A DNA stretch of 64,000 bases from Aquanectria penicillioides (lineage: Eukaryota; Ascomycota; Sordariomycetes; Hypocreales; Nectriaceae): assembly GCA_003415625.1 (NCBI GenBank), contig PYIU01000001.1, positions 1,860,001-1,924,000 on the forward strand. Reading direction: 5' to 3'. Positions within the stretch are counted from its first letter, which is position 1, and each line of letters starts with the position of its first letter. Below the pieces are notes generated by a model. It was not told the origin of the DNA, searched no databases, and saw nothing but the letters and a program-made list of their open reading frames with translations. Below, one piece after another: positions 1 to 13,296 of the stretch. Position numbers and translations under genes: made by a program.

Positions 1-3000
1 GGAATAGAGATTAATACCTAAACTGCAATTTAAAACTATAAGCCTATATCTTTAATTAACCTAAAAGCATTTGCAAAAGAACTCCTATAGAATAGAAAGC
101 AAGCTTAAATTATATATATATATAGCATACTATTGCTAAATAAGCAATTAATAGCTAAATTAAATAAAGAGCTAAAGCTAGCTTTAGGAGTATTGCCTTT
201 AAAGCTAAAGCCTAAATAAAAGACATTTAGTAAAAAAGCTATTAAAGGGCTGCTACTTTTAGAAAAGATAAAGTATAGTATTAACCTTTAGAAAAGCAAG
301 AAGCTACTATATAGTTTAGTATATTTAATTAATAGCTAATAGGCAAAAGCCCTAAGAGAGTATATTATTAAAAATATAGTAAATAGATAAATTAATATCT
401 CTATAAGTAAGGCAGAAGCCCCTATATTATTTATACTAAAGAAAAATAAAATGCTATAATTATATATAAATTATTAAAGTCTTAATGCTATAATTATTAA
501 AAATTACTATTTATTGCTATTAATAAAAGACTTATTAGACTATTTAGCTAATATAAAATAGATCTTAAAGATTAATATTTAAAATGCCTATTATTAAATT
601 TATATTAAGCCTAGCAATTGCTAAAAGACTGCATTTTAAATAAGATATAAACACTTTAAATATATAGTAATACTATTTAATTTAATTAATGCACTAGCCA
701 CTTTTTAAGTATATATCTATTAAATACTTACTAAATTACTAAATATATATTGTATAGTATACCTAAATAATATTATTATATACTCTAAAATATAGAAATA
801 ATACATTAAGGATATATTAAAGGTCCTATAAAGACTTTATAAGGCATAATTATATATTAAGCTATCTAAATATATATTCTATTAATAAAAGGTAGAGTTC
901 CTAAAGTATATAATAACTTAAAAAGGCCTAAAAATAAAGTTAAGTAAAGTGCAAGCAATTGCTAAATAAAAGCTACCTTAAATATATTAAGAGGTTTAGG
1001 TGTTTTTAGGCTTTTATAATTTCTATAGAAAATTTATCTTAAAATACTTAAGTATAATTAGCCTATTAATAGTAATGCTAAAAGGCAGTAAAAAAGGCTA
1101 TAAAATAAAAGAGTTTATTTAAAGCCTAAAAGCTAAAAAGGCATTTTAAGAACTAAAAAAGGCTTTTTATTTTATAACCATTCTATAATACTAAAACCCT
1201 ACCCTATGCATTAGGGTAGAGATAAATATATCCCTTAAGGCAATAGCTAGCATTTTATCTTAATTAATAGAGGACTAATAGAGACTAATTGCATATTAGT
1301 TAAAGAAGCTTTTAAATATAAAACAATATTAGGCAATAGACCAATAAAAGCTTTTAGCTATTATAAAAAGCCTAAAGCACTAAAGCTATTATTTACTAAA
1401 ACTATTAAAAAAGTTTTTAATATTAATAGATTATAAAGCCCTAAAAGGTATAGTCTTTATATTAGTATAGAACCTTTAAGGAAGGCTTATTTATTAAATT
1501 TACTAATTAATACCCTTTAATTTTAATATATAGTATTAGCTAAAGAAGTTAAACCTAGCTAATAGACTATTTAAATATCCTAATTATATATAAGGAGAAA
1601 TCTTTTATTAAAATATAATCCCTATACTATTAATAAAGCTTTAATTAATAGATAAGCTACTACTAAATATATATAAAATAATTATAGATTTAAAGGGCAA
1701 AACCTTAATTGCTAGAGCATATATATAAGCTATAAGAGCCAGCCTTAAAAGAGTAAAGCCTATAATAGTTAAAGGAAAAGAGGTGCCTTTACCTTTAAGG
1801 CTAGGTTTAACTATTAAATTAAATAGTTATTATTAAAGCTTAACTATTTCTATTATTACTATATACACTTAAAAGGGGGGTAGTGCTATTGTATAGCAAT
1901 TAAAGCACACTTAATAAATAGCAGCAAAAAAGACTAACTAAAAGGAACTGCTTAAAGCTAAAGTTACTATACTAAAATAGTACATTCTATATTTAATTAT
2001 AATTAAGCTTATAAAGGGCAAAATGGCATTTCTATTATAACTATTTTATAAGCTAAAAGACTTTATTTATAAACTATAGGCTAATAATAAATTTTATTAA
2101 TAGCAAATAATAAAGGTTTATTTAATAGCCAAAAAGAAAAGAAACTATTACTATAATAAATAAAGTACTCTTTTCTATAAAAGAAGATTAATAATTTTTA
2201 ACTAAAGAATATTATAAATAGAGATTCTATAAAGGCACTATAATAACCCTAAAATAGGGCATATAGAAGCCACTAAAACCTTAGATTTTATTAGCTAAAA
2301 ATTCTATTAAAAGAATATTATAGAAAATATAAAAGATTATATACTGCAATATTAGCAATACTAAAGTATATATATATTAAAGTATAGGCCTTATAGGCAA
2401 CTTTAATTACTACTATTACTAGCATATCTATTTTAAGAAATAAGTATAGACTTTATTATAGGGCTGCCTAATAGCGCCCACTTTAATAGTAAGGAATATA
2501 ATACAATTCTAATAATTATATACTATATAATAAAGTATACTATATTTATCTCTACTAAAAAGTCACTTATAGTAGCACAATTAGCAAAATTACTCTATAA
2601 GTAGGTAGAATGCTAATTTAGTACCCTAAAAGGCATTATAAGCAATAGAGATAAGCTCTTTACTAGCCAATTTTAAGAAGATTTAATAAAAGAGTAGGCA
2701 ACTATTTATTAACTATCTATAATATACTATCCTTAAATAAATAGCTAAATAAAGTGCATTAATTAAATCCTAAAGAAGTACCTATAAGTATATACTAAAG
2801 GCTTACTCTAAAGATAGATAGTATAACTCCTAAAGGTAGAATTTATATATAATAATAGCTAATATAGCACTATTAGTATATTGCTAATATAAGCCCTTTA
2901 TAGTTATTACCTAAGGGTTATAGAATATATTTTATAATAAATAAAGACTTAAGTTTAAGGCATTGCAAAATGCATTATAACTATTTAATAAGTATATAAT

Positions 3001-3500
3001 AAGGTATAGAAGTGCTAATAATAGGCAGTAAAGTCTTAAGCTAAATACTATAATAAGAATTATATACCTAAAGAGTATAAAAAAGGAGATATAATAAAGC
3101 TATTTACTAAAAATTTCTACTTTAAGAATAAAAAGCTAGCTTTAAGATTTATTAAGGTTGCAATAGCTAATAGAGTTAATAAATAGGTATATTAAGTATA
3201 CCTATTAAAATAATACTAAAGAATGCATAATATATTTTTAGTAGCGCTCTTAAAACTATAGTTAGAGGTGCATTAAGCTAATAATAAATAATTAACTAAC
3301 CTCTATAAGCTAAAAGATAAGGAAAATAAATAAAAGATTAAAGAAATAGTATTCTATAAAGAAATAAAGGGAAATAAGTTCTATTAAATTAAATAGTTAA
3401 AATAGCCAATAAAATATAATACCTAAAAGCCTTTAAGTCACTTAATAAATGCATAAAATAAAGTATATAAATACTATAAGTAAGTAAAGTAAATCCACTA
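1..3500 (+). mobile_element. RIP-degraded Ty3/gypsy chromovirus, pol region
   Basis: Despite dozens of stop codons, one forward frame reads as an LTR-retrotransposon pol polyprotein in the expected order. Reverse transcriptase lies at about 415-900, RNase H at about 1020-1620, the integrase zinc-binding part and core at about 2230-2960, and a chromodomain-like tail at about 3310-3450, which marks the chromovirus branch. Stops sit mostly where Gln or Arg/Trp is expected (CAA/CAG to TAA/TAG). The catalytic Asp pair of the YxDD box near 750-785 reads Asn-Asn, explained by G-to-A change on the same strand. The element is dead. Its 5' part lies outside the window and no LTR pair can be assigned. 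Family assignment is by reading motifs; the lineage within chromoviruses is not determined. Confidence 0.85.
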
Positions 3501-5900
3501 AAAATAGAATAATAAACTATAATGCTAAACAATCAATTAATAGTTAATAAGTATATACTAAATTAATTAACTAAAAGATTAACTATTAATTAATTTACTA
3601 AAAAACTATATTTAATGCTATTATAGATTGCTATATAGCAAAAAGAGCAAAATAATACAATAATAAAGAAAGCACTATTAAGGGTTGCTATACCTAAATT
3701 AACTACTAAATAAAAAACTAAAATATATTAATAAAAATTAATAAACAATTAAATAGACTTCTTTAGCACTTAATAAGCACTACAATAAATTATAATAGCA
3801 AAAGTAGCCCTTACCTTTCTTAATGCAAAAGCTGCTTTAGCCTTTTTTAGTATAAAAGCAACCTTAAGTTTCTTTACTATAGGGCTAAAAGAGAAAGCAA
3901 AAGGCTTTAGGACTGCTAAAGAAAATAGGGGTATAGCAATAATAGAATTAAAAGAGCAATAAGCACTTACTAAATGCTTGCCTTTACCCTTATAAGTAGA
4001 AATAGCAATAAGAATATTTTTATTATTATTATTGCTACTACTAATAGTAAAGTTAAATGCACTTCTAAAAGATTAAGCTAAAATTAAAAAAGGCATAATA
4101 GATTATTAAGCGCATAATAGGCTAGCAATACTATTAATAATAGATATTAGCAGTATAATAGTAAGGGCTGCCTGCCTTTTAAAAGAAAGTTAAAAAAGGG
4201 GTAGTAAAGCTTTATATAAATTCTTATTAAATAAAAAGAGAATGCTTAAATAGGCTAATACTATAGTATTAGTTTTTAAAGCTAAAGTAAGGCACTAAAC
4301 ATTTATAAAAGGGTAAGCAATTAATAGAGCTATAGGCTTTTTAAGCCTAATAATAGATTTGCCTTAAGACTTAATAGACTTAATAGAAGGTATAGTAAAA
4401 GCAGTATACTTATTAATAGTATAAATAGAGGTACTGCCTATATTATTAGCTATAAATAACTTACTATTAGAAATATTGCCTTTATTATTAAGGCTAAAAC
4501 CCTTAATATTATTAAATAGAGGGCTATTAACTGCTCTATAATAAATAAAGGGGCAATTAATATACTTTATAGTAACCTAAAGAGTGAAATTCTTATAATA
4601 AAGCTATAAGGCTTTTAATATATAAGGGGCTATTGCAATTAGCTATTTAAATAGACTATATTCCTTAGTAATATCTATAGAAGTTTTATATATATACTAA
4701 AAAGCGCTAAGCAAGCAGTTTAGATTATAGAGCAAACTATTATTATAGGTATAAAAAGAAATAATTAAGGCAAAATAACTATAAAGGTACTTAAGACTAT
4801 TAAGAATAAATTAGTATTAGTATAAATTAGCAATAAATAATTAATAAATAACCAATAAAAAAATACTTATTTAAAACTAAAAATCTAAAATAAAAAGGTT
4901 ATAGAATAAAGCTACTTTTTTAAATTAATATTAGGCAGACTATATAGTAAAAATAGTATAGCAATAAAGGCCTTTCTTAATAGCATTATAAATATAATGC
5001 TAAGCATTAGCAATAGACTTAATAGTATATATAAAGCGCTAACACTTAATATATAAAAAAGGGTTATTATTAGAATTAAACTTATTAATAAAGTAGGCTT
5101 TAATAAGGCAATTTTAGTATTAAACTGCAATTAGCTAAAGCTTATTAAGGATCTAAATAAAGTAAGCAAAAAATAAGTAAAGAACACTAAATAATATACT
5201 GCACTATAAAACTAATTAATACTTTAGTAAACTATATATTAAATAGTCTATAAATTAATATAGTAAATAAAAAAAAATTATTATATTTCTATAAAAAGCA
5301 ATAAAAGCAAGAACTTTTATCTATAAATTAGTTAATAAAAGGGTTGCTATAATACTATTTTTAATAGGCTAATACTAAAAGGGCCTAAAAAAGAAAAGAT
5401 ATTATAAAAGGTTTAATAAAGGTATAGCAAATAAATTAAACTATTATATAAAATATAAAGAGAAAAAGAAAAGGTTAAAGTTTATACAATAAGCTACTAA
5501 CTAAATATTATAAAGCAATTTATACTATAATAGATTACTACTAACTAAAACAAACTATTATAATATAAAACAATAATAATAATAATATTATATAAATATA
5601 ACTTAAAATAATTACTATAAAACTAATAAACAATTGCAAAATATTTAGGCATATATATAAACAAATTATAGGGCAATTATAATGCATATATAAGCAGTAA
5701 TAATCTTAAGCCTAAGGGATTAGGCTTAAAAGAAAGAGGGATAATTATAAAGAGATAGAGGACTTACCTTAATAGATAGTAGGGCTCTTAAGTATAGCTA
5801 TATAGGTATACCGCTATACCTTAAATAAAAGATATATTGCCGAGCAATAGACTAACGCTTAGCAAGTTAAAGCTTATATATAATACATAAGTCACTTAAA
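3501..5900. repeat. AT-rich RIP-damaged relic, unclassified
   Basis: This stretch has the same composition as its flanks (very AT-rich, TA-dense, almost no CpG). The reverse strand of about 3830-5130 has stretches of low-complexity Ala/Lys/Ser/Pro-like coding texture turned into hydrophobic residues by RIP. No protein family can be named. It may be the gag part or LTR of a second element in the opposite orientation. No functional gene is supported here. Confidence 0.5.
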
Positions 5901-6960
5901 GACCTATCTTATATTACCCTAATCAGCCAACCCTTATAGATTAATATAGTAGTAATCTTATATTTATAAAGCTATATAAGGATAGCTTTAGTTTTATAAA
6001 AGGTAGTAATATCTATTATAAGGAGCTTTTCCTTAAAGGGATTAATATATTATAATTCCTCTATAATCCACTTTTAAAATAAAGTCTTATTATTATATAC
6101 TATTTTATTGAACTCTATAGTTATATTTAGTAAATAGAAATGCCCTTTATCCTAAAGAAGGTAGCTATTTAGCTGCCTATAAAAAATAATTTTAGGCTTT
6201 AACCTTAAGATACTATTAATAAAGATAAAAAGCACTAAAATGGCTTGCCTTTTATTCTAGCTAAAACAGTTTAATTTAGCTATAATAGTCTTAGCCCCTT
6301 TAAGGTTATAAAAATAGCCACTAAAGTATTTAAATAGAATAGAAGTCTTATTAAGGTTTAATATATAGTTTTTATTAAATCAATAGAAAAGGGAGCTTAG
6401 GATTGAATTAAGGAAGCTAAAAGCTAGTATCTAATTATTAAAGATATAGTAAATAAATTTAAAAAAGCAATTTACTATAGAAATGTATTCTTTTAGTTAT
6501 TTAATAGCTACTTTAGTAACCTTTTATTAAATAATATTATATCTTCTCTTAAAGAGGCCCTACTAGCCATTTAAAAGGTAAAATAATATAGTAATTAAGG
6601 ATAGAGCTTTATAAAAATAGCTTATACAGTTCTTTAGAACTATACTATTATTACTATTTTATTTTATAGCTATTGCTTAATAAAAAGGTTAAAAAGTCAG
6701 TCTTTAAGGTTAGGCCAATATAGTCTATATATATATTATAGCTATAAGGCCTTAAATTTTTAATAATTATAATACTATATATAAATTATATTTAAAGGTA
6801 TCTTAAAGAAGTTAGCTGCCTCCCTTAATAGCAATAGGCAATATCTATTAATAGCTTTTAGGTTGCTAGGATTGTATACTTTATGGTGGATTATAAATAT
6901 AATTACCTTCTCTTTTTGCTGCTTAAAATAGCTTCTTTTAGTTTAAGAAATGGACTATAA
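5900..6960 (-). mobile_element. RIP-degraded DDE_1 (pogo/CENP-B-like) transposase
   Basis: Read on the minus strand from about 6960 down to 5940, the frames show a helix-turn-helix-like start followed by the DDE_1 endonuclease core common in fungal pogo-type elements. That core has an Ala-Ile-Leu-Val-Leu-Phe strand, a Lys-Pro-Lys-Ile-Ile-Phe motif, an Asn-Asn-(Lys/Glu)-x-Leu-Phe motif and a Leu-Ile-Ile-Asp strand carrying a catalytic-type Asp near 5960-6010. Many TAA/TAG stops interrupt it. Homology fades near 5935, where the relic seems truncated or joined to other repeat DNA. The transition to normal GC content occurs just beyond its 5' end. Confidence 0.6.
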
Positions 6961-6969
6961 GGGACTATA

Positions 6970-8073
6970 GGCTCGATTAATAAATTTTGCCTTTTTTGGT
7001 TCTAGCCGGGCTTATGGAGTAACATTTGGGTTGCGGTGTTAAAGCGGCATTTTTGGTGTTGCAAGAGGGAAAATGCGGTGCAGGCTGTAGCTAGCCGTAT
7101 AGCTAGGCAATATGTAAGGCAGCTTGAAATAGCCGAAGACTGTAAGACCGGAAGACCTGGGCAGTCAGTTTTTCTGTCCCTACGATTTTGGTGGGGACTG
7201 GAACCGGGAATCCATGCAGCCAGGGTACTAGCGTATTTTGAATTTTTTGAGTTCCTACGGTATCTCCCAAGCAACCCAAACTCGGTCTAAGGTCTGGTCC
7301 AAGCGGCAAACACCCCAGCCACTGAGTCATGTTCGCTCATCACCCGCAGAGGAACAGGGGGGCGCAGAGCGGGACAGAGAGAGGAGAGGGAGAGACAGAG
7401 GGACAAGCCAAGGCCCCAGCACCAGCACGCACGACCAAATGACGCAGGTGACCGGCCTTGCGTCACCGCCGAGGCTTGACATGCCATTGTGCGTCAAATA
7501 CCTTGGGCGTACCTTGGGCAGTGCACCTGTGAGTTTGCTGTCCAGCATAGAAGTCACTTGGTACGGACGTAAAGGGTTTGCAATCAAAGATACCTGACCT
7601 CTGGACCGACTCCTATTGCGTAGAGATACCCAGCTTTAGTAGTCCGTAGCCTAAACATTGCTTCTGTCTTTGTGGGTAGACGCCCGCCTGATGACGCCTG
7701 CAATCAAGCTTCCGCCCTCCGAGCTCCCGCCACAACCCACTACCGTCGATGTCGACGCCGGTGTAGTGCGTGCGCCGCACTGTCGCACCTTCCCCGGCGT
7801 CGGTGCACCCGCCTCCCGCCTCCCGCTCTCATCCCTCATCATCACCCAACACACGCGACGCAACGTCGTCATCTCTCTCCCTCAACCCTTCAGCTATCCC
7901 CGAGACATCAGCATCTGCCCGTCGCTGTAGCATTGTTCGTTGCGCCGCATCCTTACCTGTATCGACAATCCCGACATTCGTATCTGTTTCGCTGGTGCTG
8001 CCGACCCACCGAGCTGCCGAAGCCCGCTTCCGCTTCAAGACCATCGCTGCTGAGCGGCCATCTCCTCGCAGAG
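6970..8073. other. Boundary segment and NPC1 upstream region
   Basis: Composition switches within about 50 bases from AT-rich RIP DNA to normal GC. Short open frames on both strands overlap each other and show no recognisable domains. The last 400 bases are C/T-rich, as expected for a fungal promoter and 5' leader of the gene starting at 8074. No gene is supported. Confidence 0.5.
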
Positions 8074-11000
8074 ATGCATCATCGCATCGTCCCCCAGCTC
8101 GGGGCTGCGGCTCTGCTCCTGGCTGGTCTGGCGCAGGCAGAGCTGTATACCCCGAAACACGAGGCGGGACGATGTGCCTTCCGCGGCCACTGCGGAAAGC
8201 AGAGCTTCTTCGGCAAGGAACTGCCTTGTGTCGACAATGGTCTGGCAGAGGACCCCGAGGAACAGCTTCGCAGCGAGCTTGTTGAACTCTGTGGCGAGAA
8301 GTGGAAGACTGGCCCCGTCTGCTGTAGTTTGGAGCAGGTAGGCATCACGATAACGCCCACGGCGCATTCTATCATGATTTATTAGTACTGATGTCATTTC
8401 CAGGTCCAAGCCCTCAAGTCCGAACTCGGCACCCCGAACACCCTCATCGGATCTTGTCCTGCGTGCAAAGAGAACTTCTTCAACATGTTCTGCACCTTTA
8501 CCTGCTCTCCCGACCAGTCCATCTTCATCAACATCACCGATTCAGCCCCCAAGAATGGCAAACAACTCGTTACCGAGCTTGACCAACTGATCTCTGAAGA
8601 GTACGGTTCCGGACTCTACAACAGCTGCAAAGAAGTCAAGTTTGGAGGCGCCAACAGCCGGGCCATGGACCTTATCGGAGGTGGTGCCAAAAATTACACC
8701 GAAATGCTCAAGTTTCTCGGCGACAAAAAGCCTTTGGTTGGCTCACCCTTTCAGATCAACTACCCGACCGAGTATACTGAACCGAGCATGAACCCTCTCG
8801 ACATGAAGCCCAAGAAGTGTAACGACGAGGATCCCAACTATCGCTGCGTCTGTGTCGATTGTCCTGAAGTGTGCCCAGAACTTCCCGCTGTCAAGAACTC
8901 AAAGTCGTGCCATGTTGGTGTTTTGCCTTGCCTATCATTTGCTTCTATTTTCGTGTACAGCCTCATTCTTTTCGCGCTGGCTACCTTCGTCTTCGGCCAC
9001 ATCGCTTGGAGGAGATATGCGGAGCGTAAGGTTGAGAGAACTCGCCTGCTGCACGAATCATCGCACAGCGATGACGAAGATGAGGGCGGCCCGGTTCTGA
9101 CCGAAGCTATGCGTGACCGACCTACTAAGCGATACTGGCTCAATGACAAGTGCGATAGAGCTTTCTACCAACTTGGTCATGCTGCGGCTCGATTTCCGGG
9201 GCTTTCCATTGGCTTGAGCCTTGTATTTGTTGCCATTCTGAGCGCCGGATGGGTCCGTTTCGACCTCGAGAGGGAGCCCGCGAGGCTCTGGGTCAGTCCA
9301 TCCTCTGCCGCCGCCCAGGAAAAGGCCTATTTCGATTCCAACTTCGGTCCCTTCTACCGAGCCGAAAAGATTTTCCTAGTCAATGATACCAACCCATCTG
9401 GACCAGGACCCGTCCTTAGCTATGAGACTCTCAAATGGTGGATGGACGTCGAGAAGAGCGTCGAGAAGATCGAAAGTCCAACATACGGTAAATACCTCAG
9501 TGATTTGTGCTTCAAGCCTACTGGAGACGCCTGCGTTGTGCAATCAATCACCGGCTATTGGTACTCCAACGGCGGCCTCAGCGCGAAGTATTGGAAGGAC
9601 GACTTGCGTAAATGTGCCAAGAGTCCCGTGGAATGTCGACCAGCCTTTGGCCAACCCATCGACCCCGACATGATTCTTGGTGGTTACGAAGACGACGTAC
9701 TTGACGCTCAAGCCATCACTGTTACATGGGTTGTCAACAATGCTGAGGAGGGAACCGACGCCCTTGCTCGAGCTGTTGACTGGGAGAATGCTCTCCGTGA
9801 TCGTCTTCTCGAAGTGCAGCAAGAGGCCAAAGATAGAGGTCTTCGCCTGTCCTTCAACACTGAAATTAGTTTGGAACAGGAACTCAACAAGTCTACCAAC
9901 ACCGATGCCAAGATCATCGTCATCAGCTATCTCGTCATGTTTTTCTACGCTTGCATGGCACTCGGCACTCCTCTTAAGCACATCTTTAGAAACCCTGCTG
10001 TGCTTCTTGTTGAATCCAAGGTGACCCTCGGACTTGTCGGCATCATCATTGTCCTCATGTCTATTACTGCGTCCATTGGTTTCTTCTCCTGGGTCGGTCT
10101 CAAGGCGACCTTGATCATCGTCGAGGTCATTCCTTTCATTGTCCTCGCCGTAGGAGTTGACAATATCTTTTTGATCGTTCACGAGTTGGAGAGAGTCAAC
10201 ATCAGTTGCCCAGACCAAATGGTTGAAGAACGTGTTGCCCGAGCCCTTGGACGCATGGGCCCTTCAATTCTCTTCTCGGCCCTCACCGAAACTGTTGCTT
10301 TTGCTCTTGGTACCGCAGTTGGCATGCCGGCTGTTCGCAACTTTGCAGCCTACGCTGCCGGTGCCGTCTTGGTCAATGCCGTGCTCCAGATGACCATGTT
10401 CGTGTCATTCCTCTCACTTAACCAGATGCGGGTTGAAGATCACCGTTGCGAGCTGTGGCCATGGTGGCAGATCACTAAGGCTAGAATCCACCTCAACGGC
10501 TCCAATGGTTACGCACATGGCTCTAACCGGGGTTCCGATATGGTTGAAGAGAGCTTGTTGCAGGTATTTATCAAGAATACGTATGCCCCAACCCTTCTTG
10601 GAAAGAAGATGAAGCTGGCGATTGTCACTATCTTCCTCGGTATGTTCGCAGCAGCTGTGGCGTTGTTGCCGGAGATTGAGCTTGGTCTCGACCAGCGAGT
10701 TGCCATCCCGGACGGCTCCTACCTGATTCCCTATTTCAATGATCTCTACGATTACATGGAGACCGGCCCTCCGGTGTACTTTGTGACGCGTGGCGTCGAC
10801 ATCTCCAAGCGTCATGAACAACAAGGAGTCTGCTCCAGGTTTACAACTTGCCAGTCACTCTCTCTCACCAACACCTTGGAACTTGAGCGCCAAAGACCAG
10901 AACTCTCATACATCTCTTCCCCAACTGCTAGCTGGATTGATGATTTCTTCCTGTGGTTGAACCCAATCTATGATAAATGTTGCGTGGAGGGCCGTACGAC

Positions 11001-11955
11001 ATGCTTCGCTAACCGAGACCCTGCCTGGAACACTACCCTTTTTGGCATGCCGGAAAATGAAGAGTTCATTGCATACCTTGAGAAGTTCCTCACTAGCCCT
11101 ACGAATGATGAATGCCCCCTAGGTGGCGAAGCTCCCTACGGCCAGGCTGTCGTTGTTGATGGCACGACTGTGAAGGCTAGCCACTTCAGGTCCGGCCATA
11201 CACCTTTGAGAAGCCAGAACGACTTTATCAACGCCTATTCCGCCGCTCGCCGAATCGCTTCGGAGATCGGCGAGAGAACTGGCGCCGACATCTTCCCATA
11301 TAGCGTCTTTTACATTTTCTTCGACCAGTATCTGACCATTACGTCTCTAACAGCTGGACTTTTGGCTGCCGCCGTGGGCATTATCTTTGTTATTGCCGCC
11401 CTGCTGTTGGGATCAGTTCTCACCTCTCTCGTCATAACACTTACAGTCGTGATGAGTGTAATCGACATCATGGGTGCCATGGCAGTGTTTGGCGTATCCC
11501 TCAATGCGGTTTCCCTCGTCAACCTAATCATCTGCGTGGGGATTTCTGTCGAGTTCTGTGCCCACATCGCTAGGGCGTTCATGTTCCCATCCCGAACCGT
11601 CATGGAGGCTAACAGTAATGCGTTCCGTGGCCGTGATGCCCGTGCTTGGACTGCCCTCGTCAACGTTGGCGGATCTGTATTTTCTGGTATTACAGTCACC
11701 AAACTGCTTGGTGTTTGCGTTCTGGCCTTTACCCGTTCTAAGATCTTTGAGATTTACTACTTCCGCGTCTGGCTGTCACTTGTTGTCTTTGCTGCTCTTC
11801 ATGCATTGGTCTTCCTGCCGGTGGCGTTGAGCATCGCTGGTGGCAAGGGTTACGTCGACCCTGAAAGCGAAGGCACTGCTGCCCAAGATCTGACTGACAG
11901 ACGATGGCGAGCAATTCGGATCAACGACAACAGCGACTCGGAAGACGAATACTAG
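8074..11955 (+). CDS. ncr1: Niemann-Pick C1-type sterol transporter
   Basis: Exons 8074-8337 and 8404-11955, with a 66-nt intron, give 1271 residues, the usual NPC1/Ncr1 length. The start gives a signal peptide (about residues 1-22) followed by the Cys-rich N-terminal sterol-binding domain (CAFRGHCG, GPVCC, CPACKENFFNMFCTFTC). A helix follows near residue 280, then the luminal domains, and a sterol-sensing domain around residues 590-760 with typical text (ESKVTLGLVG, VGVDNIFLIVHELERV). A second RND-like helix bundle precedes an acidic tail ending in DSEDEY. The protein should move sterols and sphingolipids out of the vacuole lumen. The intron is needed to connect the signal peptide exon in frame. 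The gene shows no damage although RIP DNA ends 1.1 kb upstream. Confidence 0.97.
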
Positions 11956-12057
11956 TTTTTTCGGCCACTTCAGCCGCTGCTGACAAGATTGCAATCAGCG
12001 TAGGAAACGTTGCAGACGAATGAACCAGAACAACCCCGCCAACTTACGCGAGGGAGT

Positions 12058-12603
12058 ATGAATGATGACCATTTGGAGAGTGAACATGACCAGATATCAC
12101 GTCAGGGGTTCGGAGAATCGGAGCTGGATATCACCCAGCAGGGAAGCAAATGCATGGAAAGGTCGGGATCATATGATAGCGGATGCGCAGAGCTCTATGG
12201 GGTAAACGAGGAGTTCGACCCAAGATTGAAGAGCAGTGCGCCCATTTCATTTGCTAGAAACACATCGCATAGCCCCGACACAAAGGCATCTAGCTCAAGA
12301 AGGATGCCATCGCCGCCTGCCCCACTCGAGATACCTCTGCGAGAGAACCGCAGCGAATCTTTTCATCCCGTGGAAACAAGCCTGGGAGGGTCTCGAGATG
12401 AACGCTTTGGCTCGCGAGAGAGAATGAATGCTATTCTATGTGATGGGTCTTCAATGAATCCCTGGCCATCTGGCATGGGAGCGAATTTTCCTATCTCAAC
12501 AACTGCAGAGCTCGGTGTATATGAGCAAGACTATATTCCACTTTCGAGGAGTCTTGAAACGTTACTTGAGGTCAGTGAAGAAGACGCGGATACCGGCGCA
12601 TGA
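12058..12603 (+). CDS. Hypothetical disordered protein (uncertain gene)
   Basis: An open frame of 181 codons begins at the first ATG 102 bases after the NPC1-like stop. It is rich in Ser, Glu, Arg and Pro with no recognisable domain, helix or signal. It could be a small real gene, a chance frame in the NPC1 3' untranslated region, or the remnant of a longer gene. No intron is needed. It is reported because its length is unusual for a 3' UTR. Confidence 0.3.
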   Translation: MNDDHLESEHDQISRQGFGESELDITQQGSKCMERSGSYDSGCAELYGVNEEFDPRLKSSAPISFARNTSHSPDTKASSSRRMPSPPAPLEIPLRENRSESFHPVETSLGGSRDERFGSRERMNAILCDGSSMNPWPSGMGANFPISTTAELGVYEQDYIPLSRSLETLLEVSEEDADTGA

Positions 12604-13296
12604 TTTGTTGAAGGCAGAGGTGCAAGTTTGTTTGGGACTCAATTGGGAGCGAGTTGTACTACCTTTCGTTGATTATGGTTTGGGATACGGCGCCACAGGT
12701 CAACGGGAAACCATAATCCATATTTTGTGATAATAGACAGCCGATAACGGGAGGTCATAGCGATGAGTTTGGGATTTGATAGCGACCAATACATCGCTTT
12801 TTACTATGAGAAGTGCCAGTGTTGATGCGTTTCTACGGCTGTCTGCTATTGCGATTCGATGGCCGGAAGATGGCTATTCACCACTTATCGAAGAGTTGTA
12901 GAGATTCCGCAAGTGATTCAAGAGACAATATTATTTCTTAACCTTCACCCCAAACTACACCCCTAATTGCATTCGTGAACATGAGATATGATTGATCGCC
13001 CTCCTTCCTTTGACGCATTGAGTCTATCCATCGAAGTCTATGCGCATGCGAGGCTGATGAAGACCTGGCAGAAGCTGCGACATTGGCGCCGGGTCCCTCG
13101 TTACTATTCTGACATCTCCATCGCGTGTGTGTTAGAATCGTCTGACCGAAGCACCAACTAGATTGTTAGTAAAGTAGGTAATGTTCCATGCTCGAGTTCT
13201 TTAGAATATAGTGCGTCGACGAACTCGTTTCTTCTGACGCTGCTTCGTTGGTATCGAGCCATACTTTGACTGTCCAAGCTGTTGATTCTGGGGGTT
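12604..13296. other. Tail-to-tail intergenic region
   Basis: The gap lies between the rightward NPC1 side and the leftward YTH gene. It presumably holds both 3' untranslated regions. I see no open frame, RNA gene or repeat in it. Confidence 0.5.

Noticed and set aside
1..100. Telomere proximity of the AT-rich left end
   Set aside because: No TTAGGG/CCCTAA repeats are present; an internal RIP block explains the composition.
1868..1890. Possible polypurine tract and LTR start (AAAAGGGGGG)
   Set aside because: The pol reading frame continues through it into the integrase zinc domain, so it lies inside the coding region and not at an LTR edge.
4912..5130. A 72-codon hydrophobic minus-strand frame
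   Set aside because: It lies in RIP-mutated AT-rich DNA, where hydrophobic codons arise from the composition; neighbouring frames are full of stops.
7672..8385. A 237-codon open frame containing the first NPC1 exon
   Set aside because: Only the part from the ATG at 8074 gives a signal peptide and NPC1 text; the upstream part is Cys/Arg/Pro-rich leader sequence without a domain and starts at a non-ATG codon or in promoter DNA.
12010..12057. Extension of the hypothetical frame to 12010
   Set aside because: The extended frame begins with TTG; the first ATG is at 12058.
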